Position numbers and translations under genes: made by a program
Notes under the pieces: generated by a model
Told to the model about the DNA's origin: nothing
The model's database searches: none
Seen by the model: only the letters and a program-made list of their open reading frames with translations
Shown here: piece by piece, positions 43,825 through 53,162 of the stretch
Layout: each line of letters opens with the position of its first letter
Numbering within the stretch: position 1 is the first letter of the stretch
Assembly (NCBI GenBank): GCA_032615215.1
Contig: CP128433.1
Span: 1 to 64,000 of the forward strand
DNA length: 64,000 nucleotides
From: Microbulbifer sp. MKSA007
GTDB lineage: Bacteria; Pseudomonadota; Gammaproteobacteria; Pseudomonadales; Cellvibrionaceae
Direction of reading: 5' to 3'

Positions 43825-44712
43825 ATGGCCAGTCAACGGGAACAGAACAAAGTGCGCAGCATGACAGCCTTTGGACGCGCCGAGGCCAATTACGCAAACG
43901 GCACTGCTATCTGGGAACTGCGCTCGGTCAACCATCGCTACCTGGAACCACATTTCCGTTTGCCCGAAGCGGCTCGCGCCATGGAAACACAACTGCGTGA
44001 TACGCTGCGCAAGACGCTGTCCCGCGGCAAAATTGAACTGACCCTGAGCCTGAAGACCAATAGCGCCGAAGATACTGGGCTGGAAATCAATCAACCCCTC
44101 GCCCAGGCGCTGATTCAAGCAGCAAAACAGGTAGCGGGTGGCGAGGATGTTCAACCACTCAATCCCTTGCAAATTCTCCAGTGGCCCGGTGTTATCAGTG
44201 AACCTGAAGCAGATACCGATAAACAGACGGCAACGATATTAGAGGCTTTTCGCGAGGCACTGGGACAGCTGCGCGCAAACCGTGAACGCGAAGGCGCTGA
44301 GCTAGCCAAGTTTATTGAGGCCCGACTCAAGGGAATCGAAGAGCAGGTAGCCAATGTTCGAGAACTGCTTCCCCAGATTCTTGAAGCACAGCGAGACAAG
44401 CTGCGCAGCCGCCTGGAAGAGTTGCAGGTGGAGCTGGACAAGGACCGGCTCGAGCAGGAGATCGTCCTGTTGGCCCAGAAGGCTGATGTGGATGAAGAGC
44501 TCGACCGCCTCAGTGCGCACACTTCTGAAACACGTCGGGTTTTAGCCGGCGGTGGATCAATCGGCCGGCGGCTGGATTTCCTGATGCAGGAGTTTAATCG
44601 CGAAGCCAACACCCTCTCCTCAAAGTCTGTGGTTACCGACACAACCCAAGCTGCGGTAGAGCTCAAAGTATTGATCGAGCAGATGCGCGAGCAAGTACAA
44701 AACATCGAGTAA
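43825..44712 (+). CDS. yicC: YicC family endoribonuclease-like protein
   Basis: A 295-residue protein of the YicC/YloC family. It begins VRSMTAFGRAEANYANGTAIWELRSVNHRYLEPHFRLPE and ends with the conserved GGGSIGRRLDFLMQEFNREANTLSSKS. A long helical middle section (150-240) is present. E. coli YicC has been described as a stress-related endoribonuclease that promotes small RNA decay. A TAGGGG site precedes the ATG. In most relatives gmk follows directly; here about 4.7 kb of accessory genes intervene. Confidence 0.93.
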   Translation: MASQREQNKVRSMTAFGRAEANYANGTAIWELRSVNHRYLEPHFRLPEAARAMETQLRDTLRKTLSRGKIELTLSLKTNSAEDTGLEINQPLAQALIQAAKQVAGGEDVQPLNPLQILQWPGVISEPEADTDKQTATILEAFREALGQLRANREREGAELAKFIEARLKGIEEQVANVRELLPQILEAQRDKLRSRLEELQVELDKDRLEQEIVLLAQKADVDEELDRLSAHTSETRRVLAGGGSIGRRLDFLMQEFNREANTLSSKSVVTDTTQAAVELKVLIEQMREQVQNIE

Positions 44713-44718
44713 TCCTCT

Positions 44719-44749
44719 GGGGCATTCTCACCGAGACTGCGGATGCCCC
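44719..44749 (+). terminator. Hairpin after yicC
   Basis: Stem GGGGCAT / ATGCCCC with an inner TCTC/GAGA pairing, 7 bases after the yicC stop. Marks the boundary with the inserted accessory genes. Confidence 0.45.
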
Positions 44750-44800
44750 TCTACCACCAGACAGGGGGATTTGTGATAGCTCACCTTTTAAGGAATATTT

Positions 44801-45355
44801 ATGCGACAAAACCTGAAGTGGGTCGGCGCTATTTTTTTAGTGCTTGCTGCAATTGAAATTATTAATATTCTTAGCGGCCGATCGCTTAATTACTTTGGTA
44901 TTGTTCCCCGCTCAATCAACCACCTCCCCCATATCTTTTCTGCACCATTACTGCATGGAAATAGCTGGCATTTCTTCTCGAACATATTCACTCTGTGCAT
45001 CTTCAGTTTCTTAGTGCTGCAGTACGGGGTAAAAACTTACCTTAAAGTGACCCTGTTCATTGTGATCACCACCGGACTGGCCGTTTGGCTTTTTGCTGGC
45101 AGGGGCAATCATTTGGGAGCTAGCTCAGTTATCTATGGCTATTTCGGCTTTTTGCTTCTTGCGGGATTTATCAGTAGGAAATTTAGCCGTTTATTAATAT
45201 CTATTGTGGTAGCCGTCCTTTATGGAGGGCTTATTTTCGGTGTCTTGCCACGGGGTGGTTTTATCTCCTGGGAGTCCCACCTATTTGGATTTATCTTTGG
45301 GTTGCTGGCTGCAAAGCTGTGGGCCAAAGTTCCCAGTTATAGCAAGGCCAGATAA
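44801..45355 (+). CDS. Rhomboid family intramembrane serine protease
   Basis: A 184-residue membrane protein with five or six helices. The catalytic motif is GASS at residues 106-109 (Ser108), and the catalytic His is His160 in SWESHLFGFIFG. The upstream oxyanion region is LLHGNSWHFFSNIFTL (His52, Asn61). It is smaller than E. coli GlpG and lacks its cytoplasmic domain. An AAGGA site lies before the ATG. It is the first of three accessory genes between yicC and gmk. Substrates are unknown; the secreted subtilase next to it is not an obvious target. Confidence 0.88.
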   Translation: MRQNLKWVGAIFLVLAAIEIINILSGRSLNYFGIVPRSINHLPHIFSAPLLHGNSWHFFSNIFTLCIFSFLVLQYGVKTYLKVTLFIVITTGLAVWLFAGRGNHLGASSVIYGYFGFLLLAGFISRKFSRLLISIVVAVLYGGLIFGVLPRGGFISWESHLFGFIFGLLAAKLWAKVPSYSKAR

Positions 45356-45883
45356 ACACAAGTCCTAACACCAACCTTTCAACCTCAAACCCCAGTAGTA
45401 GCCAGCAAAGGTTTTCATTACTGGGGTACCCTCAGGAAACAGGCCCCAAAGCCAAGCTACGTAAATGCTACGTACACGTCACTAAGAAGCGTTTAGCGAT
45501 TCATCTTTTCTACGCACGATAATTCTTTTATCTGAAAATATTCGCTTATTAACCAATTTCCCCCTGTGAACCCCTCCACATCTCTCCCGTAGATAAATTC
45601 TCACTATCAGATTTTTTTCCCAAAACTTATAAATTTGTCGCCAAAAGCCACACAAAATTAAAGGCTTAAGCTGAGGATAATAATTTCACGAACGTTATAA
45701 AGAAGTACCATTTTGAAACTTTGGTACCAATTTTGGTCAAACTGACTTACCGACTGTGAGAAAGACAGTTTCTAGGCCTATCCGTTAAGCAAATTTATTT
45801 TGTTAGTGCGGAGTTTTTCAGGAGTCTCCGGTCTATCGGAATACTGATAGCCGGATTTAAAATATCTCGGAGATATAACAATA
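45356..45883 (+). other. Long leader or intergenic region before the subtilase
   Basis: This AT-rich 528-base gap has no credible gene. It contains a hairpin after the rhomboid gene (CCCCAGTA 45390-45397 / TACTGGGG 45419-45426) and a hairpin near the subtilase start (listed separately). It presumably holds the subtilase promoter with a long untranslated leader. Confidence 0.5.
45828..45854 (+). promoter_or_regulatory. Hairpin in the subtilase leader
   Basis: CCGGTCTATC and GATAGCCGG pair (one bulged T) around an 8-base loop, ending 29 bases before the ATG. May stabilise the mRNA or regulate translation; inferred only from base pairing. Confidence 0.35.
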
Positions 45884-47623
45884 ATGAAATCATCATTGAA
45901 AAGTCTTTTGCAAAAGACGACTCTGGCGAGTGCGTTTTCGTTACTGTGTGCTACCCCTTTCGCTACTCACGCAGCGGACGCGGAAAAAACACTGCTAACC
46001 GACCGCATCATCGTAAAGTACAAGGAGAGCGCTAAGGTTGGGAAGGCGGCCACCATGGCCACAGAGACGGTCGAAAAAGCTTCCCGTCGCGCCGGCCACA
46101 AGATGCGCCACCTCCGCCGTATGGCCACTGGCGCCCAGGTAATGCGCCTGGAAGGCCGTAAAAGTAGAGCTGAAGTAAACGCGATCATCGATCGCCTGAA
46201 ACAGGATCCGGATGTGGAATACGCAGAGCCGGACCTGATTATGAAAGCGATGGCCGAGCCCAATGACCCGAGCTATCTCAGCCAGTGGCATTACTACGAG
46301 TCCACCGGCGGATTGAACCTGCCCTCAGCTTGGGACGTTACCCAGGGCGATGGCGTAGTGGTTGCCGTACTCGATACCGGTTATCTCCCCCACGCCGATC
46401 TGGTAGACAATATCCTGCCAGGCTACGATATGATTTCTGACACTTTCGTCTCCGTAGATGGAGATGGACGTGATGACGATCCCACTGACCCAGGTGATTG
46501 GTATGAAGCCGGCACTTGCGACGATACCTCTGAGAGCGATAGCAGCTGGCACGGCACCCATGTAGCAGGCACTATCGCCGGGGTTACTAACAACAACATG
46601 GGTATCGCCGGTGTTGCCTACGATGCGAAGATCGTGCCCGTGCGCGTACTTGGACGCTGTGGTGGCTATACCTCGGATATTGCCGACGGAATCATCTGGG
46701 GTGCCGGCGGTTCTGTCAGCGGATTACCGAGCAACCAAAACCCAGCCCAAGTATTGAACCTGAGCCTCGGCGGTAGCGGTAGCTGCGACACTACCACGCA
46801 AAGTGCTATCGACACTGCGCGCAGCCTCGGCGCTACCGTGGTTGTCGCCGCTGGTAACAGTGGTGCCAACGCAAGCCAATACTCGCCCGCCAGCTGTGAT
46901 GGGGTTATTACCGTTGCGGCAACTGACCGTACCGGCGGCCGCTCTTATTACTCCAACTATGGCAATGTAGTTGATGTCGCTGCACCCGGTGGCGCACAGA
47001 GCTTCGCAAACGATTCCGACGGTATCCTTTCCACCTACAACAACGGCTCTACCGATGCGGGCAGCGATAGCTACTATTACAGCCAGGGTACCAGTATGGC
47101 GGCCCCCCATGTCGCCGGCGCAGCTGCGCTGATTTATTCGGTTAACCCCGACGTTACTCCGGATGAAGTTGAGTCGATCCTCACCAGCACTGCTCGCAGC
47201 TTCCCCTCTTCTTGCAACAACTGCGGCTCCGGTATTGTGGACGCGGCAGCAGCTGTAGCTATGGCGAGCGGCGACGATAGTGGTAATGGCGACGACGACG
47301 ATGACGACAGTGGCAGCAATGGTTCAGGTTGGACAGAAACTAACCTTTCTGGCAGCCAGGGCAGCTGGAATGACTTCACTATTGATGTTGAGTCTGGGAC
47401 TTCCACCCTTACTATAGAGATGTCCGGTGGCTCCGGCGAAGTTGATCTCTACGTGCGCCACGGTAACTATCCTACCCTGCGTCGATATGACTGTCGTCCA
47501 TACCTCTGGGGTAACGAGGAGAGCTGCACCATTAGCAACCCGGATTCCGGCACCTGGTACATCAGTGTCTATGGGTATGAATCCTACAGCGGTGTGACTT
47601 TGGAAGCGGAAGCTAGCGAGTAA
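45884..47623 (+). CDS. Secreted S8 (subtilisin-like) serine protease with C-terminal PPC domain
   Basis: A 579-residue exoprotease. A signal peptide (about 1-30) precedes an I9-type prodomain (about 38-120, ending DPDVEYAEPDLIMKAMAEPNDP). The S8 domain has Asp164 (AVLDTGY), His223 (SWHGTHVAGT), oxyanion Asn325 (AAGNSG) and Ser404 (GTSMAAPHVAG). A Gly/Asp-rich linker (about 462-478) leads to a pre-peptidase C-terminal domain (485-575) with SGGSGEVDLYVRHG and TWYISVYGY. This layout is typical of marine gammaproteobacterial proteases exported by Sec and type II secretion, with the PPC domain often removed at maturation. A clear terminator follows. Confidence 0.95.
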   Translation: MKSSLKSLLQKTTLASAFSLLCATPFATHAADAEKTLLTDRIIVKYKESAKVGKAATMATETVEKASRRAGHKMRHLRRMATGAQVMRLEGRKSRAEVNAIIDRLKQDPDVEYAEPDLIMKAMAEPNDPSYLSQWHYYESTGGLNLPSAWDVTQGDGVVVAVLDTGYLPHADLVDNILPGYDMISDTFVSVDGDGRDDDPTDPGDWYEAGTCDDTSESDSSWHGTHVAGTIAGVTNNNMGIAGVAYDAKIVPVRVLGRCGGYTSDIADGIIWGAGGSVSGLPSNQNPAQVLNLSLGGSGSCDTTTQSAIDTARSLGATVVVAAGNSGANASQYSPASCDGVITVAATDRTGGRSYYSNYGNVVDVAAPGGAQSFANDSDGILSTYNNGSTDAGSDSYYYSQGTSMAAPHVAGAAALIYSVNPDVTPDEVESILTSTARSFPSSCNNCGSGIVDAAAAVAMASGDDSGNGDDDDDDSGSNGSGWTETNLSGSQGSWNDFTIDVESGTSTLTIEMSGGSGEVDLYVRHGNYPTLRRYDCRPYLWGNEESCTISNPDSGTWYISVYGYESYSGVTLEAEASE

Positions 47624-47957
47624 ATAGCGACCCGTTCAGAGTAAAAAAAGACCGGCATTTGCCGGTCTTTCTATTTATAAACTCCAAAGAAAATCCTATC
47701 ACGAAGAAAACCATGATTAAACATCGAAAGTCGCACCTAGCCGTGGTACCAATTCGACGTATCGCATGCTCTTGCCAATCTTTTGGTTAGTGCCAATCAG
47801 GCACCACTTTTGTAAACCTGAAAGTTAATTACGTCAAAATCCCTTCAGCGAATACTGACTGATTTCAGAATCCATACATCACTGGCATATGCGGCCCAGT
47901 AGCCGTGTGGCAGAGTTCAATAGATACGCTATCTAATAATAAAAATATGGGGTTTCT
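47624..47957. other. Gap between subtilase and desaturase-like gene
   Basis: 334 bases. It holds the subtilase terminator and a small GTGCC/GGCAC hairpin near 47790-47804. No gene or RNA seen. Confidence 0.4.
47647..47670 (+). terminator. Rho-independent terminator of the subtilase
   Basis: Stem AAAGACCGGC / GCCGGTCTTT with an ATTT loop, 24 bases after the stop. Confidence 0.85.
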
Positions 47958-49201
47958 GTGGACCTGCTTACTTTCTCTATTCCATTTTTTCTGACCGCCA
48001 TGCTTATGGAGTTCGCCCTGGATCGCTGGAAAGGCTGGGGGCTCTACAGGCTGAATGACACTATTGGCAATCTCAGCACGGGGATTCTCAATCGTATTAT
48101 CGGGCTTACCTATAAAAGCTTATTCCTCGTTATCTATATCCCGCTGTTTACGTTGCTACAACCCTACTATCAATGGGTTGGTTTCAACTGGTCTATCGAC
48201 AATGTCTGGCACCTGGCCCTGGCGGTTCTCGCATACGACTTCTGCTACTACTGGAAGCACCGTATCTGTCACGAGGTAAACATCTTTTGGGCAGAACACC
48301 TGGTGCACCACCAGAGTGAGGACTACAACCTGAGCACAGCATTGCGCCAGTCTTCGGGGGGCTACAGCTGGATTGGATATTTTATCTACCGCTTCTATTG
48401 ATTGGTTTGCCGGCAGAAATTGTTATTGTCGCCGGCGCAATTGATCTTATTTACCAGTTTTGGGTTCACACACAAAAAATACCCAAGATCCGCTGGTTGG
48501 AGTGGTTTGTCATTACCCCCTCGAATCACCGGGTACACCACGCCCAGAACGCTGTCTACGTAGATAAAAACTACGGCGGAATATTAATACTTTGGGATCG
48601 CTTATTTGGCACCTACCAGCAGGAACTCGAAACTGAGCCCTGTCTTTACGGTGTGCGTAAGCCCCTGAATACCTTTGATCCTGTAGCAGCCAATTTACAA
48701 CACTTAAAGCGCATGGCAATTGATGCCTGGCATACGAAAAGCTGGTGGGACAAGTGCACTCTTTGGTTACGCCCCACAGGCTACAGACCCGCAGATGTAG
48801 AAAAATCCATGCCAGTAGCCTCTACCGATCTGACAAACTTTAAACGTTTCAACCCTGAAATTAGCCCTGGTTTGCGCAACTACGCATTCGCACAACACCT
48901 CTGTTACACCGCCACAACCTTATCTCTCCTCTGGTTCACCAGCGTATTGAGTTTCTGGCAACTTATGGGCTCGGTTATTGCCTTGATTATTTGCCTGGCA
49001 ATTAATGGAAGGATACTGGATGGTCATCCTATTTCAGGGCGCCTCGAAACTTTGAGACTCGCAGCACTCATCTGCGCTATTCCGCTACTAAACAATACAT
49101 ATGTACCACTCTTCATATCCTACTTGCTCGCAAGCTCTTTGGTATGGTGGTGGTTGGCAACCCGGCGCAAAGAGGATAGAGTCACTTTCGTTAGCGATTA
49201 A
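47958..49201 (+). CDS. Sterol desaturase/fatty acid hydroxylase family protein, frameshifted in this sequence
   Basis: A membrane di-iron oxygenase-family protein. The histidine clusters are YYWKHRICHEVN, EHLVHHQSEDYN and NHRVHHAQN. The family middle section WIFYLPLLLIGLPAE is split: the first frame ends at 48401. One added G in the G6 run at 48356-48361 gives RQSSGGLQLDWIFYLP and a 414-residue protein. Several membrane helices are present, and the C-terminal third has three more. The start is GTG at 47958. Substrate unknown; relatives act on sterols, fatty acids or carotenoids. Accessory gene between yicC and gmk. Confidence 0.85.
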
Positions 49202-49424
49202 CAACAGGGAGATCCCCTTAATCACAGGTGGTTGGCGGTGATTGAGAAACTCCCGCGAGGCTATCCCGGCCGGGCCCAGGCGCGCAGGTGGTAACGCGCC
49301 CTGAATCTCCCAACAGATACCCCCACCCCGGTCGGGGGCTAGCCTTGTCCCTTCATGACACTCTTTCATCTCCAGACGCAAGCTTCGGTTATAATGGGCT
49401 CTTTGCTCGCGAACAGGATCAGTT

Positions 49425-50045
49425 GTGCAAACAGGAACCCTCTACACCGTCTCCGCTCCCTCCGGTGCAGGAAAAACCAGCTTGGTCAAAGCGCTGGTAG
49501 ACAGCGACAGCCAGGTTACCGTATCGGTTTCCCATACCACTCGTGCCATGCGCCCAGGCGAAACTCACGGCGTTGACTATCACTTTGTCGAGCGAGAAGA
49601 ATTTTTGGCAATGTTGGAGCGCGATGCTTTTTTTGAGCACGCCCAAGTTTATGGCGATAATTATTACGGCACCGCCAAAGCTGAGATCGAAGAGACTCTT
49701 GCCAGTGGTCGCGATGTAATCCTGGAAATCGATTGGCAGGGGGCCGAACAGGTTCGTCGCCTGCGCCCTGATGCAGTGGGTATTTTTATTTTGCCTCCGT
49801 CCCAGGAAGCCCTGCGTGAGCGCCTCACCGGACGCGGTCAGGACGATCAAGCGGTCATTGATCGCCGTATGGACCAGGCCATCGACGAAATGACCCATTA
49901 TGTCGCCGCAGATTACCTGGTAATCAACGATAACTTCGAGCAAGCGTTAACAGAGCTGCGTGCCATTATCGTTGCCCAGCGACAGCGCTTAGAGCTGCAG
50001 CAACTGCGCCACGGCGATCTACTTCAGGCACTGTTGCGCCACTGA
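49425..50045 (+). CDS. gmk: Guanylate kinase
   Basis: A 206-residue enzyme phosphorylating GMP to GDP. Marks are the P-loop YTVSAPSGAGKTSLVKAL, the GMP-binding SVSHTTRAMRPGETHGVDYHFV, FFEHAQVYGDNYYGT and LEIDWQGAEQVR. The start is GTG at 49425, 6 bases after AGGA. It begins the gmk-rpoZ-spoT-ridA cluster, which links GTP pools to (p)ppGpp metabolism. Confidence 0.97.
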   Translation: MQTGTLYTVSAPSGAGKTSLVKALVDSDSQVTVSVSHTTRAMRPGETHGVDYHFVEREEFLAMLERDAFFEHAQVYGDNYYGTAKAEIEETLASGRDVILEIDWQGAEQVRRLRPDAVGIFILPPSQEALRERLTGRGQDDQAVIDRRMDQAIDEMTHYVAADYLVINDNFEQALTELRAIIVAQRQRLELQQLRHGDLLQALLRH

Positions 50046-50143
50046 ACCAATTGATCGAATTGCATACATTTCCCGGTCCGGTAAAATAGCCGGTCCCCTG
50101 TACAGAATTTGCCTTCGGGCACAGCAAATGGAAACGAAAGTTT

Positions 50144-50407
50144 ATGGCACGTATTACCGTTGAAGATTGCCTTGAGCATGTGGACAACCGCTTCGAGCTC
50201 GTTATCGTCGGCAGCAAACGCGCCCGTCAGATCGCTACAGGCGGCAGGGATCCATTGGTTCCCGAAGAAAACGATAAGCCCACGGTAATTGCCCTGCGCG
50301 AAATCGAAGAGGGCCTGGTGGATGCCGCCATCCTCGACGAGCCGGAACGCGAAGAGGCACCTGCTCCTATCGTTGCCCCCAACTACCTAACAGATCAGCA
50401 AGTCTGA
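50144..50407 (+). CDS. rpoZ: DNA-directed RNA polymerase omega subunit
   Basis: An 87-residue omega subunit that helps assemble RNA polymerase and forms part of a ppGpp site. It begins ARITVEDCLEHVDNRFELVIVGSKRARQI and has the conserved NDKPTVIALREIEEGLV. The acidic, Pro-rich tail is variable in the family. Located between gmk and spoT as in most gammaproteobacteria. Confidence 0.98.
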   Translation: MARITVEDCLEHVDNRFELVIVGSKRARQIATGGRDPLVPEENDKPTVIALREIEEGLVDAAILDEPEREEAPAPIVAPNYLTDQQV

Positions 50408-50458
50408 TCAGGTCTCTTACTGGGTACTTTTTGTGTTTTACGAGAGGCGCGCGCGGCA

Positions 50459-52576
50459 TTGCACACCATAGATAGTTTGGCCCACCGCCTCTCCTCATAC
50501 CTTCCTCCCGACCAGATCCAAATCGTCCGCCGCGCCTATTTTTACGCGGAGCAGGCTCACGATGGTCAGCAGCGCCGTTCCGGCGAGCCCTATGTCACCC
50601 ACCCGCTGGCAGTTGCCACTATTCTCGCGGGCATGCATATGGATCACGAGAGCTTGGCGGCAGCCATGTTGCACGATGTGATCGAGGATACGGGTATCCC
50701 CAAGGCAGCTTTGGCCGAGCAGTTTGGTGGAGAGGTTGCCGACCTGGTCGATGGGGTCTCCAAACTAACCCAGTTCGAGACCGACAGCCCTGCAGAAAAG
50801 CAGGCGGAAAACTTCCAGAAGATGGCGCTAGCCATGGCCCGCGATATCCGCGTGATTCTGGTCAAACTGGCCGACCGCCTGCACAATATGCGCACTCTTG
50901 GTGCACTGAAACCGCAGAAGCGTGCCCGTATTGCCCGCGAGACGCTGGAGATCTACGCACCCATCGCCCACCGACTGGGTATGAACGACGTTCGTATCGA
51001 GTTCGAGGATCGCGCTTTTTTTGCCATCTACCCACTACGTGCCAGCCGCTTGCGCGCCGCCCTGGTCGCCGCCCGCGGCAATCGCAAAGAGCTGCTGGAA
51101 CAGATTCAGAATGCTATAGAACTGCGCTTGCAGCGGGAGGGCATCAGCTCTCTGGTGATTGGTCGGGAAAAGCACCTATTTAGCATCTACCAAAAGATGC
51201 GCGCCAAGAAGAAGTCCTTCAAGGAGATAATGGATGTCTACGCTTTCCGCATCATTGTGGACAGTGTGGATACCTGTTACCGGGTTCTCGGTGTTATGCA
51301 CAGCCTGTACAAACCGGTAATCTCCGAGTTTAAAGATTACGTCGCTATCCCCAAATCCAATGGCTACCAGTCACTGCACACAGTGCTGCTGGGTATGCAC
51401 GGGGTGCCCATTGAAGTTCAGGTCCGCACCAAGGAAATGGATGAAATGGCCAACAGTGGCATTGCCGCCCACTGGCTGTACAAAGCCTCCGGCGATGAGG
51501 TGATCAATACCGGTGGCACCAGCCAGGTGCGCGCACGGCGCTGGGTCCAGGGACTGCTGGAGATGCAGCAGCGCGCCGGCGACTCGTTAGAGTTTATTGA
51601 AAACGTAAAAATTGACCTGTTCCCGGATGAAGTTTACGTCTTTACCCCTAAAGGGCAGATCGTTGACCTCCCCGCAGGAGCCACTGCCGTGGACTTCGCC
51701 TATTCCGTACACACGGATATCGGCAACTCCTGTGTTGCCGTGCGTATCAATCAGCGCCTGGCCCCTTTGTCCCAACCTCTGGAAAGCGGGCAAAAAGTCG
51801 AGATTCTCACGCGCAAAACTGCACAGCCAAACCCTAACTGGCTCAATTTTGTAGTAACCGCCAAAGCGCGCAGTGCTATCCGTCACTTCCTCAAGCACCA
51901 GCGTCACCACGATTCCATTACCCTGGGCCGGCGCCTGCTGGAAAAAGCACTCAGTAAGTTCGACACGAGCCTAGACGCGCTATCGCCAGAGCAATTAGAA
52001 GCGGGCCTCAAAGAGGCGAAATGCGCAACTTTGGACAAGCTGCTGGAAGAGATAGGTATGGGCAGTAAAGTGGCCTTCTCTGCCGCTAAATTACTCGCGC
52101 CCGTCACCAGTGAAGAGACTGAAGCCAGCAATATCTCTTCTCCCTTAACGATCGATGCCCAAGAGGGCATGATGATCAGCTTCGCTCGCTGTTGCCGTCC
52201 TATTCCCGGGGATGCCATTATCGGCCATATCAGCTCGGGCAAAGGCGTAGTAGTACACCGCGACACCTGCCGCAATACCGGTGATTTTCGCGAGCACCCA
52301 GAAAACATCATGCTGGTGAACTGGTCACCGGATGTGACAGGAGAGTTCCTCGGTGATGTGCGGGTAGAAGTCGAGTCAGAGAGAGGGATTATTGCCCGAC
52401 TGGCTACTCGTATTACGGAAGAGGGCGCCAGCATCGAGCAGATCAATGTGGATGAGAAGGATGCTCACAACAGCGTGATCTCCCTGACCCTGGAAGTCAG
52501 TGGCCGTGTACATTTGGCTCGGGTTATGAAGCGCCTGCGCAACCTCCCTTCTGTCATACGCATCGCCCGCCCTTGA
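50459..52576 (+). CDS. spoT: Bifunctional (p)ppGpp synthetase/hydrolase SpoT
   Basis: A 705-residue stringent-response enzyme. The hydrolase HD domain has YVTHPLAVATIL, AAMLHDVIEDT and KLADRLHNMRTL. The synthetase domain has FKEIMDVYAFRIIVD, GYQSLHTVLLG and IEVQVRTKEMDEMA. The TGS domain (VYVFTPKGQIVDLPAGATAVDFAYSVHT), the CCRPIPGD conserved-cysteine segment and a C-terminal ACT domain follow. The RAKKK segment before the synthetase core resembles bifunctional SpoT rather than RelA. The start is TTG at 50459, matching the SpoT N-terminus. Downstream of rpoZ. Confidence 0.96.
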   Translation: MHTIDSLAHRLSSYLPPDQIQIVRRAYFYAEQAHDGQQRRSGEPYVTHPLAVATILAGMHMDHESLAAAMLHDVIEDTGIPKAALAEQFGGEVADLVDGVSKLTQFETDSPAEKQAENFQKMALAMARDIRVILVKLADRLHNMRTLGALKPQKRARIARETLEIYAPIAHRLGMNDVRIEFEDRAFFAIYPLRASRLRAALVAARGNRKELLEQIQNAIELRLQREGISSLVIGREKHLFSIYQKMRAKKKSFKEIMDVYAFRIIVDSVDTCYRVLGVMHSLYKPVISEFKDYVAIPKSNGYQSLHTVLLGMHGVPIEVQVRTKEMDEMANSGIAAHWLYKASGDEVINTGGTSQVRARRWVQGLLEMQQRAGDSLEFIENVKIDLFPDEVYVFTPKGQIVDLPAGATAVDFAYSVHTDIGNSCVAVRINQRLAPLSQPLESGQKVEILTRKTAQPNPNWLNFVVTAKARSAIRHFLKHQRHHDSITLGRRLLEKALSKFDTSLDALSPEQLEAGLKEAKCATLDKLLEEIGMGSKVAFSAAKLLAPVTSEETEASNISSPLTIDAQEGMMISFARCCRPIPGDAIIGHISSGKGVVVHRDTCRNTGDFREHPENIMLVNWSPDVTGEFLGDVRVEVESERGIIARLATRITEEGASIEQINVDEKDAHNSVISLTLEVSGRVHLARVMKRLRNLPSVIRIARP

Positions 52577-52731
52577 GGAACACAAGGGAATCCCATTGGG
52601 AACTGCCATTAGGCTTCAAAGCGCGATATATTTAACCGACTTCTGAAAGCCCCGCAAATAAGTAAGGGATTAATCGGAAGTTCCGTATAGGTCTTCCTTT
52701 TCAACAATATTGATAAGTAATGGAGTACCCC

Positions 52732-53115
52732 ATGCCCAATCGAGCCGTTATTAAAACCGACCGGGCACCCGCCGCAGCTGGTACCTATTCCCAGGCAGTA
52801 AAAGTGGATAATACTGTTTACCTGTCGGGACAAATCGCTCTGGACCCAGAGACACAACAGATGATTAGCGGAGGTTTTAGCGATGAAGTCCACCAGGTCT
52901 TTCGCAACCTCAGCGCAGTCTGTGAGGCCTCTGACGGATCGCTTCAGCATATTGTGAAACTCAATCTCTACATTACCGACAGCAGCAACTTTGCCGCTGT
53001 AAATGAGATAATGGCAGAGTTTTTCGAAGAGCCTTATCCCGCCAGGGCAACCGTCGTCGTCAAGGAGTTGCCGCGGGGAGCCCTTTTTGAAGCCGAAGCG
53101 ATTATGGTGACCTGA
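52732..53115 (+). CDS. ridA: RidA family 2-iminobutanoate/2-iminopropanoate deaminase
   Basis: A 127-residue RidA/YjgF protein that hydrolyses reactive enamine/imine intermediates from PLP enzymes. Marks are GTYSQAVKVDNTVYLSGQIALDPETQ, the arginine in PARATVVVKELPRGALFEAEAIMV, and VKLNLYITDSSNF. I choose ATG 52732 over the ATG 12 bases upstream because GGAG sits 6 bases before it. Follows spoT as in many relatives. Confidence 0.95.
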   Translation: MPNRAVIKTDRAPAAAGTYSQAVKVDNTVYLSGQIALDPETQQMISGGFSDEVHQVFRNLSAVCEASDGSLQHIVKLNLYITDSSNFAAVNEIMAEFFEEPYPARATVVVKELPRGALFEAEAIMVT

Positions 53116-53162
53116 GGCAAGAAGTTCTCGCCGATGCTGTGGCAATAATTGAGGAGGGCAGC

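Noticed and set aside
44801..49201. Accessory insert as a transposon or prophage remnant
   Set aside because: No transposase, integrase, terminal inverted repeats or tRNA target was seen.
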